DNA of 64,000 nt, from contig OY294068.1 in the NCBI GenBank assembly GCA_958510875.1, forward strand, positions 85,041,043 through 85,105,042. Direction: 5' to 3'. Shown piece after piece: positions 24,566-38,820 of the stretch (its first letter is position 1; each line of letters starts with the position of its first letter). The DNA is from Endomychus coccineus. Its lineage: Eukaryota > Arthropoda > Insecta > Coleoptera > Endomychidae. The notes beneath the pieces are model-generated. The model did no database searches. It was given only the letters and a program-made list of their open reading frames with translations, and was not told where the DNA came from. The translations under genes and the position numbers were made by a program.

Positions 24566-24901
24566 TTTCTGAATTCAGTTGGCTATTTCTGCATTGAACA
24601 CTTCTACACCAGAATAACCAGGGAGGCAATAGAGATCGAGAAACGTCCACATAGTCTTAACAAACGAGATGACGGACTAAGATTACCAGCAACATGGAAA
24701 CCCGCTTTAGATAGTCGGAAGATACAACCAAAAACAAGAGAGAACGTGGTAGCCATTGCACGTGCAACAGATCACGCAAACTTACCGGCTGATTCCAGCG
24801 TCGCAATGACGTCATCCAAACGTGTCACTCGGAGCCAAACACGTAGAAATCAACCAAGCGTGAAATAGTTCGAAAGTCCAAAGGTCAAGCAAAACGGGGG
24901 A

Positions 24902-24936
24902 TATAAATACCTGTCCCTCCAAGTAAGCGTCAGTTC
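24902..24936 (+). promoter_or_regulatory. TATA box and initiator (L2)
   Basis: Copy of 13414-13448 with the same 30-base TATA-to-initiator spacing. Confidence 0.6.
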
Positions 24937-24969
24937 GCCTAGATTTTCCAGACTCTACGGTCGAATCAC

Positions 24970-24999
24970 CTGAAGATGGCAAATGCGACTTTGCCGAAA
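24970..24999 (+). ncRNA. Hammerhead-core-like hairpin (L2)
   Basis: Copy of 13482-13511, identical in the CTGAAGA, stem and GAAA positions. Confidence 0.4.
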
Positions 25000-25098
25000 C
25001 GTCGTGAAATTGGTCCTTTTGAGGACCGAAACCATACAACGCAGATCAATACCCGAGAATTCAGTTCTACACATTACGTCCGCGAGAACCTAAGAAGA

Positions 25099-26687
<1,589 letters not shown>

Positions 26688-27862
26688 TCTCATGATTCTG
26701 TGGCCGGCACTTGAAAGGTTGAATTCAGAATCTGGTTGAATGCGGACTTTTGTATCATTTGCTATAAAATATCATTCTCTTCAATCCCTTAAAACGTCAT
26801 AAATCTATATGAGCTGTTCTCTTAGTTTATTCACACATTCTTAAGTGATAATGAATTTATTTTTATACCTAAAAAAAAGGCATGTGTGCTTATATATGAT
26901 AATTATGGGTATCCAAACCGTTAAAATAGTACTTATGATTACACTAGTCTACATATATTGATTCGATAATTTCACAGTATATTAACGTAAAACCATAGTC
27001 TACTTATCACTCGAGCGAGTTTCAATTTTCAAATCAAAATGTAACAAGTACACTCATGCCCATTTTAGGCTTTGGCTTCAATGACGGAATTCAAATGACA
27101 AGTGGACTTAGTCCTTTTATCAATCTTTAATAATCGCCATCGGACAAAATTGATACTAATAAGACGCGAAAACTACTCATGTGTCGTAGATACTAGTACT
27201 ATCATGTTTCTACTTGTTTAACAAAACCTAATTTGTCTCACATAATGGCTCACGTCGGCACCATCAGTTTCAACCTTCACTCACTACGCATTTTGTGCTA
27301 CGCATGTACGAAAGATGACAGTTTGTTCTTGGGATCTATCCGCTTTTCTATATCAGCCTATTCAGTTGTTCAAATAGGTGATGTTATTATTTGAGCAATA
27401 ATGTTAATTACCCGCCCCTATTACTTTTAATAATTCATATAGCTAAACTGTGAAAGTAGTGTATTGACCAGAGGTGGTAGGACTAACAGAATCTTAGCTG
27501 CATGTAAAACTTACTATTTTTATACTAAAAATGTTTCTCTTTCGAAATATGTAGGCTCCAATTTTGTATATAAAATTATACTCTTCCAATTACTTGTACG
27601 TCTCTTTTTCATCCTTTTGGTTTATTATAAAATTAATATTTGGAAAACGAAATTTTTAGACTAGAGATTTTTATCTTTTTAATTAAGGTTTTCCAGATCG
27701 TACTTTGTTGTGTACCTTTTAAAGTATACATCATGTTTCATATGTTTATTATTTTGAAAACATTACTTAGAACATGATCTTTTTGTGGATTAAAATGCCT
27801 ATTGCAAATTAGCATAAACAATGTTATGTTAATGTGTTTCAACTAGATCCGGTTTATCTTTT

Positions 27863-28374
27863 CTACAAGACACGGTAACTATTGAAGGTTTTTTGTTCCA
27901 TGTAATTACCTAGCTTACATAATATTGTCCACAATGCGTAAAAACTATTATGATAGGGTGAAATGCCATCTATGCTCAACTGTAATAAAAGCAAGGTACT
28001 TTTCATTACTGTATTTTTCAGTAATCCCTTGATTCCATTCAACTCCAAAATATACCATTCCGCCATTATCAAGTTTTATGGTTTGCGGAGATCGTGGTGT
28101 ACCCAGAAAACAAGAACATCCTTCTGAAGGAATGGATATTTGAGACGTATTAAATGCATAATTTGAGTTAATGCTTCACGACTGACATTATTTCTACATG
28201 TCCAATTCTTCAAATTTCATCGAAATGAATCGTGTTCACCATTTCTTCATTGGTTTCCTTCTTGACGATATGTACATGTTGAAATCCCTCTTCAGAGTAA
28301 AAGGAAGTTCTACTGAGGGCCTCGATTGTTGGTGAACTTATCTCCCGTACACCTTCAACAACAGTTTCTGCCAT
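27863..28374 (-). pseudogene. Transposase-like gene relic (L2)
   Basis: Copy of 16366-16877; same frames and breaks. Confidence 0.5.
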
Positions 28375-29780
28375 AAGAGTCACATGATAGGTAATCTATT
28401 GTATAAGCAGGCACAGGCATGTATATAGAAGTAGATGCACTAGGACTACTGCTGAATACATTCTTCTTCTTTTTCGCACCGAGTAAAATTTCAACATTTG
28501 CATTTTTGTAATTCTGTCCTTACACATTATCCAACACATAATGCTTGGAGAAATATTTGCTTGCGTAGCACACTAATAGGTTGAGTTATGAATTATGCGG
28601 GCAAGAACTAAACTCTAGAGAATTACAAGAAACGTAATTTCAGATGTAGGACTTGTAGGACTTAATTACATTGTATACTGGTTGATAAACCACATTATTG
28701 CACGTAATTTCAAAACCCACATATTTCGATGTGCTTTATAAGGTTTGAATTAAGAGGCAACTTTGAGAATTACTTTAAACAAAAGGTGCAACGGCTTTAA
28801 TGATCTTCACAAATTATTTTCCTGAATATGAAGATCTTTAACATGTTTATTAGGGCTCTGTATATTTTGGAATGAGGGTAGTGGCTCTGATATTATTCAA
28901 ATTTCGTTTCGATGGAATTATCCCACCCACTATTATACAGTGTACATTGAAAGCATATTATTATTTTGTAATGTTCCAATATTTTCTATATCGGTTGCGT
29001 GAGATAGAAGTCTGGCCAAATCACTCACGGTGCCAAGACATATATCTTTTGTCACTCAAAGAATGCGTTCTTCTAATCTGACGAAATAATATATTCTACA
29101 ACATTTATAATGCGAGAATAACGCATACGCGCATTGACGGCGAGAATAGGACGCTAGAATTATAGGAATATTTATATGGTTGGAATATAGAATCTCCAGT
29201 AATGGTAGTTTATGGAATGTTCCTATACTCAAAAATTAATTCTAAATTGTACACTATAATCTTATTTCCTTCATATTTGGCAGTTACACACGTGAACAAT
29301 AATCAATTTATGATTCAATGATGAACTTGCGCGTAAAAAACGAACTAAAAACAGAAACATCCAAAGCTAATAGCGAGAGACGATGTGGTTCCGCAAAATT
29401 CAATTGGTAATTATAAAACCAGTATCAACAATAGTTAGATTTCTTATGCAGTCAGTCTCAGTCTTTAGTTCAATTAGATAAGTCATTGTTGAGAATTATA
29501 TCCTAATATGTAATGAATGTTTTGCCTCAAAAAAAAACGAGATAGTGATCACATCCTACTTGGAGAATCGAATATACCACGAGCAAATTGTGTTTGCTGA
29601 AGAGCATATCATTACTCAACGTAATCCTCGGGTACCTACAGAATGGTATCAAATTACGGTAGCTTCACGATCACGTCTATTGAGTTATTCTCAGATGACT
29701 ATAACCCTAATCTATCTAGGTATTGGTATTATATAGTTCAATCAAAAAAGTATTTTGGATGTGATAACCTATTTTTTTTT

Positions 29781-29787
29781 ATTTCGA
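29781..29787. other. Junction of the 2.58-kb deletion in S2
   Basis: Identical breakpoint to S1 (18284-18290), so the deletion preceded the dimer duplication. Confidence 0.85.
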
Positions 29788-31143
29788 TGTCCCCAGAAAC
29801 AGATCTTATTTTTACCCTTGACAGAGGGTCGGCAGTTACATTTTCTGTCCCTTTTATGTAATTAGTTGTGAAATCGTATTCCTCCAGACTTAATCTGAAT
29901 TCTGTAATCTACTTGATGATTTCGTCATCTCAAATAGGTGTATCAGAGGTCTGTGATCTGTAAACATATCAAATTTCCTCCCATGTGAGTATGATCTAAA
30001 GTGTTCAACTGCCCATACCATTGCCAAGAGTTTTTTTCCTCTAAATAATTCAATGTGCGACCAGAGTATGTAATAATAAAAATAATTGTCATCATTAGAA
30101 AGGCCTGAACCAACGACATATCCTGACAGTGATAAACCTGTTTCCCGTCGTGAAATTTCGATATTTTGGGTTGAGGAGTGATTGTTTCAAAGTTTCGAAC
30201 GCATTTTGAAAATGTTTGTACCACTCAAAGGCTATATTTAGCCTTGCCAATTTATTCAAAGGGAATAGCGATTTTTTTTAAATTAAGGATAAATTCACGG
30301 TAGTAATTTTCGAACGCTACAAATCTTTTTTAATCGGTAGCATCTTTTGGCATAAGATACTCTTGAATAATATAATAATAATAAATGATCCCTTTTTTCA
30401 TAAGCTGGCATTTAAAAGGATTCAGTTTCAAATTCAAATCTCTCAACTTTTGCAATACTCTAAAATTTATTTATATTGTGGTTCATCAAATTATTTGAAA
30501 AAATAATCAAATCGAGTCGTAATTCAGAATAAACATGGCAATCATGATTACTGGGACTGATATTTAGCCCCATTGGTAATCTCGTTAGATAATATTAACC
30601 TTTATCTGTAGTGAAAGCTGTGTAGGGTCTCTTTCTCCATCAATTTCGACCTGGTAATACCCTTGGTATGAATTCAAATGGGTAAAGCAGATTGCCCCTG
30701 ATAGGGAATCCAAGATTTCCGTTATTGAATGAAGTGGAAATCTATCGTCTTGTATTTGATTGTTCCATTCAGCAATCGATAGTCGATAACTACACACCAC
30801 TTCTTCTCTCCATCTAAATTTGTATTTTTCTTGGGAACTATCAGCGTGGTGAAGACCACTCTGATCTTGCTCCCTCTATTATATCATCTGAAAGTATGTT
30901 CTTCATGTGGATCTGTATTTCTGGAGCCGATAGGGCTTAACATATACGTAAGGTACGTTTTTTTGCAGCTGAATTTCTTGTGTTACGTTTTAAGTTACTG
31001 TGGGGAATCGTGTTCCGAATGAAAAACATCTGCAAATATTTTGGATTGACGCCTCTCTTGTTTATTCTGTGTGTCAACGTTTATAAGATTCGAAAGTTCC
31101 TCCGCTCTTTCCACTGATAATTGTTTTTTGCTGAAATAGCAAG
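29785..31143 (-). pseudogene. Ty3/gypsy pol relic: RT and RNase H (S2)
   Basis: Copy of 18288-19646 with the same S-type QGYYQVE and the same 1-bp RNase H frameshift. Confidence 0.85.
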
Positions 31144-32317
31144 TCTCATGATTCTGTGGCCGGCACTTGAAAGGTTGAATTCAGAATCTGGTTGAATGCG
31201 GACTTTTGTATCATTAGCTATAAAATATCATTCTCTTCAATCCCTTAAAACGTCATAAATCTATATGAGCTGTTTTCTTAGTTTATTCACACATTCTTAA
31301 GTGATAATGAATTCATTTTTATACCTAAAAAAAGGCATGTGTGCTTATATATGATAATTATGGGTATCCAAACCGTTAAAATAGTACTTATGATTACACT
31401 AGTCTACATATATTGATTCGATAATTTCACAGTATATTAACGTAAAACCATAGTCTACTTATCACTCGAGCGAGTTTCAATTTTCAAATCAAAATATAAC
31501 AAGTACACTCATGCCCTTTTTAGGCTTTGGCTTCAATGACGGAATTCAAATGACAAGTGGACTTAGTCCTTTTATCAATCTTTAATAATCGCCATCGGAC
31601 AAAATTGATACTAATAAGACGCGAAAACTACTCATGTGTCGTAGATACTAGTACTATCATGTTTCTACTTGTTTAACAAAACCTAATTTGTCTCACATAA
31701 TGGCTCACGTCGGCACCATCAGTTTCAACCTTCACTCACTACGCATTTTGTGCTACGCATGTACGAAAGATGACAGTTTGTTCTTGGGATCTATCCGCTT
31801 TTCTATATCAGCTTATTCAGTTGTTCAAATAGGTGATGTTATTATTTGAGCAATAATGTTAATTACCCGCCCCTATTACTTTCAATAATTCATATAGCTA
31901 AACTGTGAAAGTAGTGTATTGACCAGAGGTGGTAGGACTAACAGAATCTTAGCTGCATGTAAAACTTACTATTTTTATACTAAAAATGTTTCTCTTTCGA
32001 AATATGTAAGCTCCAATTTTGTATATAAAATTATACTCTTCCAATTACTTGTACGTCTCTTTTTCATCCTTTTGGTTTATTATAAAATTAATATTTGGAA
32101 AACGAAATTTTTAGACTAGAGATTTTTATCTTTTTAATTAAGGTTTTCCAGATCGTATTTTGTTGTGTACCTTTTAAAGTATACATCATGTTTCATATGT
32201 TTATTATTTTGAAAACATTACTTAGAACATGATCTTTTTGTGGATTAAAATGCCTATTGCAAATTAGCATAAACAATGTTATGTTAATGTGTTTCAACTA
32301 GATCCGGTTTATCTTTT

Positions 32318-32829
32318 CTACAAGACACGGTAACTATTGAAGGTTTTTTGTTCCATGTAATTACCTAGCTTACATAATATTGTCCACAATGCGTAAAAAC
32401 TATTATGATAGGGTGAAATGCCATCTATGCTCAACTGTAATAAAAGCAAGGTACTTTTCATTACTGTATTTTTCAGTAATCCCTTGATTCCATTCAACTC
32501 CAAAATATACCATTCCGCCATTATCAAGTTTTATGGTTTGCGGAGATCGTGGTGTACCCAGAAAACAAGAACATCCTTCTGAAGGAATGGATATTTGAGA
32601 CGTATTAAATGCATAATTTGAGTTAATGCTTCATGACTGACATTATTTCTACATGTCCAATTCTTCAAATTTCATCGAAATGAATCGTGTTCACCATTTC
32701 TTCATTGGTTTCCTTCTTGACGATATGTACATGTTGAAATCCCTCTTCAGAGTAAAAGGAAGTTCTACTGAGGGCCTCGATTGTTGGTGAACTTATCTCC
32801 CGTACACCTTCAACAACAGTTTCTGCCAT
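32318..32829 (-). pseudogene. Transposase-like gene relic (S2)
   Basis: Copy of 20822-21333. It lies next to the right edge of the array, so any upstream exon would have to be in the unique flank after 32973; none was recognised there. Confidence 0.5.
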
Positions 32830-32973
32830 AAGAGTCACATGATAGGTAATCTATTGTATAAGCAGGCACAGGCATGTATATAGAAGTAGATGCACTAGGA
32901 CTACTGCTGAATACATTCTTCTTCTTTTTCGCACCGAGTAAAATTTCAACATTTGCATTTTTGTAATTCTGTC

Positions 32974-33555
32974 TGTCAAGTGGTAACTTGAAATATATTC
33001 AGGAAGGTTAGCTCTGTTACCAGAATGCCGCTTTCAGGTAGAGACGTTGCCACTTTTCTTAAGGAATAAAGACCACAAGTTACTCGGTGGCGGTGTCATT
33101 TCTATGAGCAATTGAACAAAGATTCCAACACTAACACTAGATTACAATTCCACAATAAATTTAATCAAACATACATAAAATAACACTTAACTTACTAATT
33201 AACAGGGCAAAAGTCAGAATATAAAAGTAGAATGAACTACAATAAACAAAAGGAAGTACAAGGGCACAATATTTCAATGTCACTACAACTTCCTCCATGA
33301 AATGTCTGTGTTTGAACTCTGAACGTTTAAGCGTTAATTTCACGATATATCGAATTTCTAGTACAGGAAATCGGAAGGAATGTATCGATATTAGTAAATA
33401 TGGTAAGTATGGATGACACTAGTTCGGATGTGTTCTCTGGTAATTGAGATATTTTCATGGATATTTCTATTGCGATTAGGAACGTTAAATGAGAAATAAC
33501 GCGATTCTATCATATTCATTCATGTATTACATTAGGTTGGTATTTATCATATTTC
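32974..33555. other. No recognisable gene (right flank of array)
   Basis: A short palindrome, TCAAGTGGTAACTTGA, occurs just after the array edge (32976-32991). A 60-codon hydrophobic open frame on the - strand (33161-33343) has no other features. Confidence 0.45.
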
Positions 33556-35500
33556 TTTCAGTAAGGTAATAGTCATAGATAATAAAAATGTTTGGGAAAC
33601 TAGTCAATTTTCTGTTGGGAAATTAGCAGAATACTTGAATATTTCTTCTGAAGATCGTGGTAAACTAAAATTGGATGATATTATCCAAGAATCGGCAATG
33701 CTTTAATATTTTCTAAAAATGACCATAGGAACACCGGTAACATACAGGACCTGTTGAGTTGTAACCGAGATAATGCCGTTAAATTCGTGGATGAGGAGAA
33801 TAATGAGAGGAAAAAAACATCATATTTGACTCATGTTAATAATGCCATGATTCGTGAAGATATTTTGACAAACGACCTTTTAGTTGAATCTTACTTCACA
33901 GTTTCATTTAGCTATTCTCGTTTGTGTCACGGTATAGATAAAAAAAATAGCTATAAAAATGGCAGGAAACCATTGTATTCCATAAAACGGCATGTTCATT
34001 CTATAAAGAGTACATCTGACTATATAAGTATATCCTCTTCTCTCAAATTTTCAGTTCCGAAACCAATCAAAATCTGTTCAAGAAGCAACATCTCAATGTT
34101 CTTCCAAACCTGCGCGGATAAAAGATAGAAGTAAAGCTAAATCACATATTCACTATGATATCAAATCTCTTACTTCTTGTAGTTCCTCAAAAATTTATGA
34201 TAAAAATCAAGATAAAAATGCATTTTATATATTAGTACACTCCACTCAAAAAGTTAGGGAATCATCTTCTCCCACTGTCACATCAATTTCATTGAAGAGG
34301 ACTGAAGTCTGTTCAGATTTCGATGTAGTATCACCAGAATTCAAAAAAAAATTTCAAATGAAAAGTGAAGTACGCGTTCGACTTCGGCAAGGAACTAAAA
34401 ATATACTGGAGGGAAACTTAGGATCTGTAACTTATGACTGCATTTTCAAAGAAGGAGAATTTGTTTCAACCGGCGATGATAATTCTCTATCATATGTCGT
34501 AATACAACTTCAATCAAGGGAAAATACACTCTTTCGCTGAATAAAAAAATCAGATCTGTGGATAACACATGCAATCCTTATTTTGAACATAATCGATTAT
34601 CAAAAAAAAAGGCTCCATGAAAATATACGCGTACTGTGTGCACCCAAAATGTGAGAAGTTTATTTTGGTTATCAAACGAATTTCTGCGGAACAGTCTTCA
34701 GAACATAAAGTAGACGTTTATAGTTCTTCGAAGGATTTTACACATTTGAGTAAAATAACGACACAAGTAAGAGGTGTTGAACGGAAAATTAAAAAGAAGG
34801 AGATGGTAAACATACAACCCTTAGATCAACTTATTGAACTTATTAGGCGCTGTTAAACCGGATGCGGCTTATAGGAAAATCCGGTCAGGAGTATTCGCGA
34901 AAAACGATAGGCACGTGGATGATATTCTTGATATGATATTGATGCAGAAGGATCACTCTAATCATATCCAATTCGTAGGAATTCCTTCTCATGTCTATAT
35001 GTATATTGTACGGAACAGGTCATTTCATTGAATTCGTTGAAGCAAAGAATGCTTCATTCAGATGGCACAGGCCTTATAATATTAGTACAAAAGTTTATTA
35101 CTACGCTGGTGTTGTACAATTTTCTAAATCGAATAGAGTATGTTCAGTATTGGGAATGATTTCTAACGAACATGATGCTGGAAGTTTCGGATCTTGGCTG
35201 TTTAATTTCAGTATTAGTAATTTCAGGAAATGGCCAATTTACCGTAAACTTGTTCCAGATTTTAGTTTCGCTCTTTTAAATGCAATTTTTATATCTCTAA
35301 ATAACACAGAGTTCAAGGAGTACATCAATATGACTTTCAATTGCATACATAATAATAAGGCATTTCCTTTGGCGGCTGATGTAGATAACGTTTACCAAAA
35401 TCTTCAAGTTGAAATACATTTGAAAGGAATTATGGGCACGGCATGTAAAATAAACGATCGGGGGCAGTTTTGCGAATATTATTACAAATTCTTGTAAGAA
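33556..35500 (+). pseudogene. Composite mobile-element gene, part 1: DDE-transposase-like region
   Basis: A likely splice acceptor (TTTCTTTCAG, ending about 33561) opens a + reading that continues, with frameshifts, through NVWETSQFSVGKLAEYL, NTGNIQDLLSCNRDN, a Ser/Lys-rich stretch and EVRVRLRQGTKN. It then shows CVHPKCEKFILVIKR and TTQVRGVERKIKKKEM, next AVKPDAAYRKIRSGVFAKND with RHVDDILDMIL. A core follows with HSDGTG (about 35060), KVYYYAGVVQF, MISNEHDAGSFGSWL and VPDFSFALLNAIF (about 35255). This order matches my memory of a MULE-like transposase family common in invertebrates (VHFDATG, YYYxxVxQ, VxDFSxALxNA), with candidate catalytic Asp in the first and last motifs. At least four frameshifts or stops are present. 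Confidence 0.55.
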
Positions 35501-37000
35501 AAATCTAATTTTTGTAAGTGAATTCCAGAAATTATTGAAATTATGATGTGATGAAAATCTTGAGTATTTAAAAGTAGATGACATTGAGTTTCAGACGAAT
35601 TCAATGGGAACATTCCAGTCTACTTCCAGTTTTTCAAACAATTTGATTCAAATTTGAATTGTCACTTGATATCAGATTCAAGAAATATGAACGAATATCA
35701 AAATGTGTTTTTTGAATTTATAAAACAATATGTCCCTTTTGGACGGACTCAGAATGAAGTGGTATATTGTCAGCGAATAAAGAACGTTCTAGTAATGCTC
35801 CTGTTGAAAGGTGATTCGGGAGTGTTGGAAACATTTTAGCGAGAATGTGATGCGCAAAAGAAGTTTTCGCATCATTCGGAAACTGAGACGACATGCTCTA
35901 TTACTTTTGAAAGAATTCAATTTCAACATTCCCAGGAAAGATGTGGTAAGATTCAACCTAAGGTCAAAGCCGACAGAGGTCTCGATTCTCAAGAAATTTG
36001 TAACGAACAGGTTAAATAACCTCACAACAATTTTCTGGGGATATCACTGGAACTCGCGTTGAAGTCTCAATATTTGTATAAAAGAGGTGATTTATGCACT
36101 TACTGCAAAAAGAGCATTTTAGATTTCACTACTTCCTGGATATAGTGTTTCGAATGTGATGGTTGAGTGCACCAAGTTTCTGTCGAAGAATTGGAAAATT
36201 CTCCCAGCGGCTTATTTTTCCTTAGATTTTGTGAGGATAAGAAGGATGAGGGTTTTCAAATTCCATATAGAATTGCCACTTCTCATGAATCTAGCATAAG
36301 AGCCAATACTCTATGTAGGAATTATTTTGATAAAAACTACAAGAAAGGAAAAACTGTAATGACAGAAATTGAGATCATGACGAAAGGTCAGAGATACATA
36401 TCAAAGCGGTTTGAGGAGAGGGACATTCGGGTAACAGCATCTCATTTCGGAGCAAGTCGGAGAAAACGTTGATAAATATCTCAAATAGGATAATCAAGCC
36501 TAAAGCCTTGATTATGTATTTGAATTCGAGGGACAAGCAATTGAGCTAAATGAACAAGAAACCGATTCACAGTTTATTGTCATCATACCTACCAATTTAT
36601 TGGTGGATCACCCGATGGTCTGGTTGCTGATTGATGGTTTGGTAAAAGTCAAATGTCAATATAGCTGTCGAAATTTGAATCCGAATATCGCTTCCAAATA
36701 AGGTTTGATTATATCTTGCAAAGAACGGGAAATCTCTCGAAGACACATATTTATTATTACCAAATTCAGTGTCTTCTTGAAATTACCTACTAATAGGAAT
36801 TGGTGTGATTTAGTTATTTACATATTTTGCGATATAAAAATCAAACGAATCTATGGGAACAGAATTTGCTGGAGGAAAATGCTGCCTAACATTTCTTCAA
36901 TTTTGTCATGCCGCCAATCATCGCTGGCGCTGTGACAACGTATCTCAAATGAAAATCAGGAAATCACCCACAAATTTTTTTAATGGATTAGTTTCGACCC
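35501..37000 (+). pseudogene. Composite gene, part 2: zinc-finger-like segment and YqaJ-like nuclease
   Basis: After NVFFEFIKQYVPFG (about 35695-35740) and a basic stretch, a Cys-rich segment reads CTYCKKSILDFTTSW and CFECDG (36096-36165), resembling a C2-C2 zinc finger before VHQVSVEEL. A frame at 36167-36472 ends MTKGQRYISKRFEERDIRVT followed by ASHFGASRRKR, which matches the YqaJ/lambda-exonuclease-like domain start (RxxRxTASxFG). Next come GGSPDGLVAD with the metal-binding Asp (36614-36616) and GLVKVKCQYSCRNL, where the family has LVEIKCPYS: the catalytic Glu is Lys. The tail NWCDLVIYIF, IKRIYGN and WRKMLPNI fits the family's C-terminus. Several frameshifts and stops. Confidence 0.6.
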
Positions 37001-37800
37001 CTGTTGCTATTAAAATATTGTGAGGATGTATGATATAGCATATCTTTCTCCTTTCAATTGGACTTCGAAATTTTGTCGATTGTTATTTGTTATGAGTGGT
37101 TAACCAATTTCATAGTAGACATGTTTAAATATTTTCAAAGGCGAAATAAAACTGTATCAGCTTGTAAGCTACATGCTTGCAACAAGAATTGTTCTGAATG
37201 CTGACGGAGAATCACATCTTTCAATTGAGTCTTCTAATATTCAAGCAGATATCTTAGTGTTTCTAATTATTCAAAATTATTTCGACAAGAAGGATAATTT
37301 CCAGCAGCATCACTTTTGCTCGGCTTTGGTTAATTAAAGAAATAAAACATTCACATTCCTGAATCCATTTGGAAGATCATCCACTCATCCAAGTCCTCAA
37401 CATTTGCGGAAAATTATTGCGATAAAAATCACCAAATTTATATTGAAACCAGTAACTGGACCGTCAATGTAATGCGTCATGATGATCAGGATGACACATT
37501 CAACTGTGGAGTTAATGTATCTATTATTTCGATGAAATTGCCAGTGGTGCACCTTCAAATAATGGCGTGAATATAATGAATTACAGACGTAGCCTGAAAA
37601 GTAATATTACTGAATCATCATATAACATGTCAGAAAAATGCCTATTTCGGGGAAATGATACTAATAATAGTGAATATCGCGTTGTTACATGTAACAATTG
37701 TTCAAGGAAGAGTAGCGCCAAGTTTATTTTACCTTGTCAAAAAGATGACAATATATTGAATTCATTCGAATATATTCGCAGTTTATGCGATAAGAACTGA
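37001..37800 (+). pseudogene. Composite gene, part 3: Ulp1-like cysteine protease and Cys-rich tail
   Basis: Fragments in three frames read YEWLTNFIVDMF, KTFTFLNPFGRSSTHPS and DDQDDTFNCGVNVSII. The last resembles the C48/Ulp1 catalytic segment (Q-D-x-x-x-C-G-V-F-V), placing the nucleophile Cys at 37505-37507. It is followed by GAPSNNGVNIMNYRRSL, like the Ulp1 end. A final frame (37567-37800) holds CLFRGND ... CNNCSRKSSAKFILPCQ, a PHD/zinc-ribbon-like cluster. The active-site His-Trp is not visible. SUMO-protease-like domains are known as passengers in several DNA-transposon superfamilies. This is a decayed relic continuing part 2 without a gap. Confidence 0.5.
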
Positions 37801-38250
37801 GAGGAATATTCGCAATGAAAGAAACGTCCCCGTATTGAGTTTTTAAATTTTTAAGAAAATGTTCCCCTTCCGCATAAGACTTATTTCTTAATATTGTATC
37901 TGAAATTCTCATGTTTACGTCTATGCGGTATGAAAACGCGGAACTTATCGAAAATTACCTACGGAACTTCTTTGCGAGACAATGGGCCTCTTGGCGAACA
38001 CCTGTTATTATTAAAAGTAACGCGCCCATAAAATATCTCCTGGGTAGTGTGGAAACTTTCATGTTATCATATCGTTGATCAAATTTGAAAATTCTACAGG
38101 AAATTTCAAACGGAATACAATTCGAAATAGGATTTTCTTGGTACACATTTCCTATTTATTCAACGCTGGCAAACATTTGCAGAATACCTGCATTCGTCAG
38201 AAACCTAAAAATAAACATGAAGCTTCAAGCTACAATGAACAAACTTCGTG
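37801..38250. other. No recognisable gene
   Basis: Short opposing open frames (37955-38146 -, 38085-38327 +) overlap in antisense and show no features. Confidence 0.4.
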
Positions 38251-38820
38251 AATTTCAATTCCTCCTGTCTCCCCTACGGTGGTACAAATTCGATAATTTT
38301 TTTTTTCAATTCCTTTTGTATCCTTGAACATTCGTGTTGAGGAACAATCAACAAACACGTACTCCTGAAGAAGATATATACTGAATTGGAATTAATTTGC
38401 GGATTCTAATTCCTGTTCCCCCTACGCTGGTACAAATTCCTTTTGTGTTCTTGAACATTACTCGTGGGGAACTATGATCGAACGCGCAGTCCCAAAGAAG
38501 ATATAGACTGAAATTAAATAAATTTGTGAATTTCAACTCCTCCTGTCCCCTCTACGATGGTACAAATGCGGTATTTTCTTCCAATTCCTTTTGTATTCTT
38601 GAACATTTCTGGTGAGGAACCATTAACGAACATGCACTCCCGAAGAAGATATAGATTGAAATGAAACAAGTTTATGGAATTTAATTCCTTATCCCTATGG
38701 CTGAACAAAATCTATTCTACTCTTTCCTGATTCCTTGCATGTTCCTGCATATTCCTGTGTGGAAAGTATCAACATACGCGACTCTCGTGAAACTGTAGAC
38801 CGAAATGGAATAAATTCTGA
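38251..38820. repeat. Four diverged ~126-152-bp tandem repeats (minisatellite)
   Basis: Units begin near 38251, 38403, 38529 and 38678. Each carries a CTCCTGTCCCCTCTACG-like block, TGGTACAAAT, TTCCTTTTGTATTCTTGAAC and GAAGAAGATATAGA. The TTGAACATT marker recurs at 38323, 38452 and 38597; unit four is the most diverged. Short - strand open frames here arise from the repeats. Confidence 0.75.

Larger units (their letters stand above)
28515..32973. repeat. Array unit S2
   Basis: Second short unit, offset +11497 from S1 until a 1-bp contraction of an A run near 31327, then +11496. It ends at TGTC 32970-32973, after which TGTCAAGTGG begins unique sequence. Confidence 0.95.
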
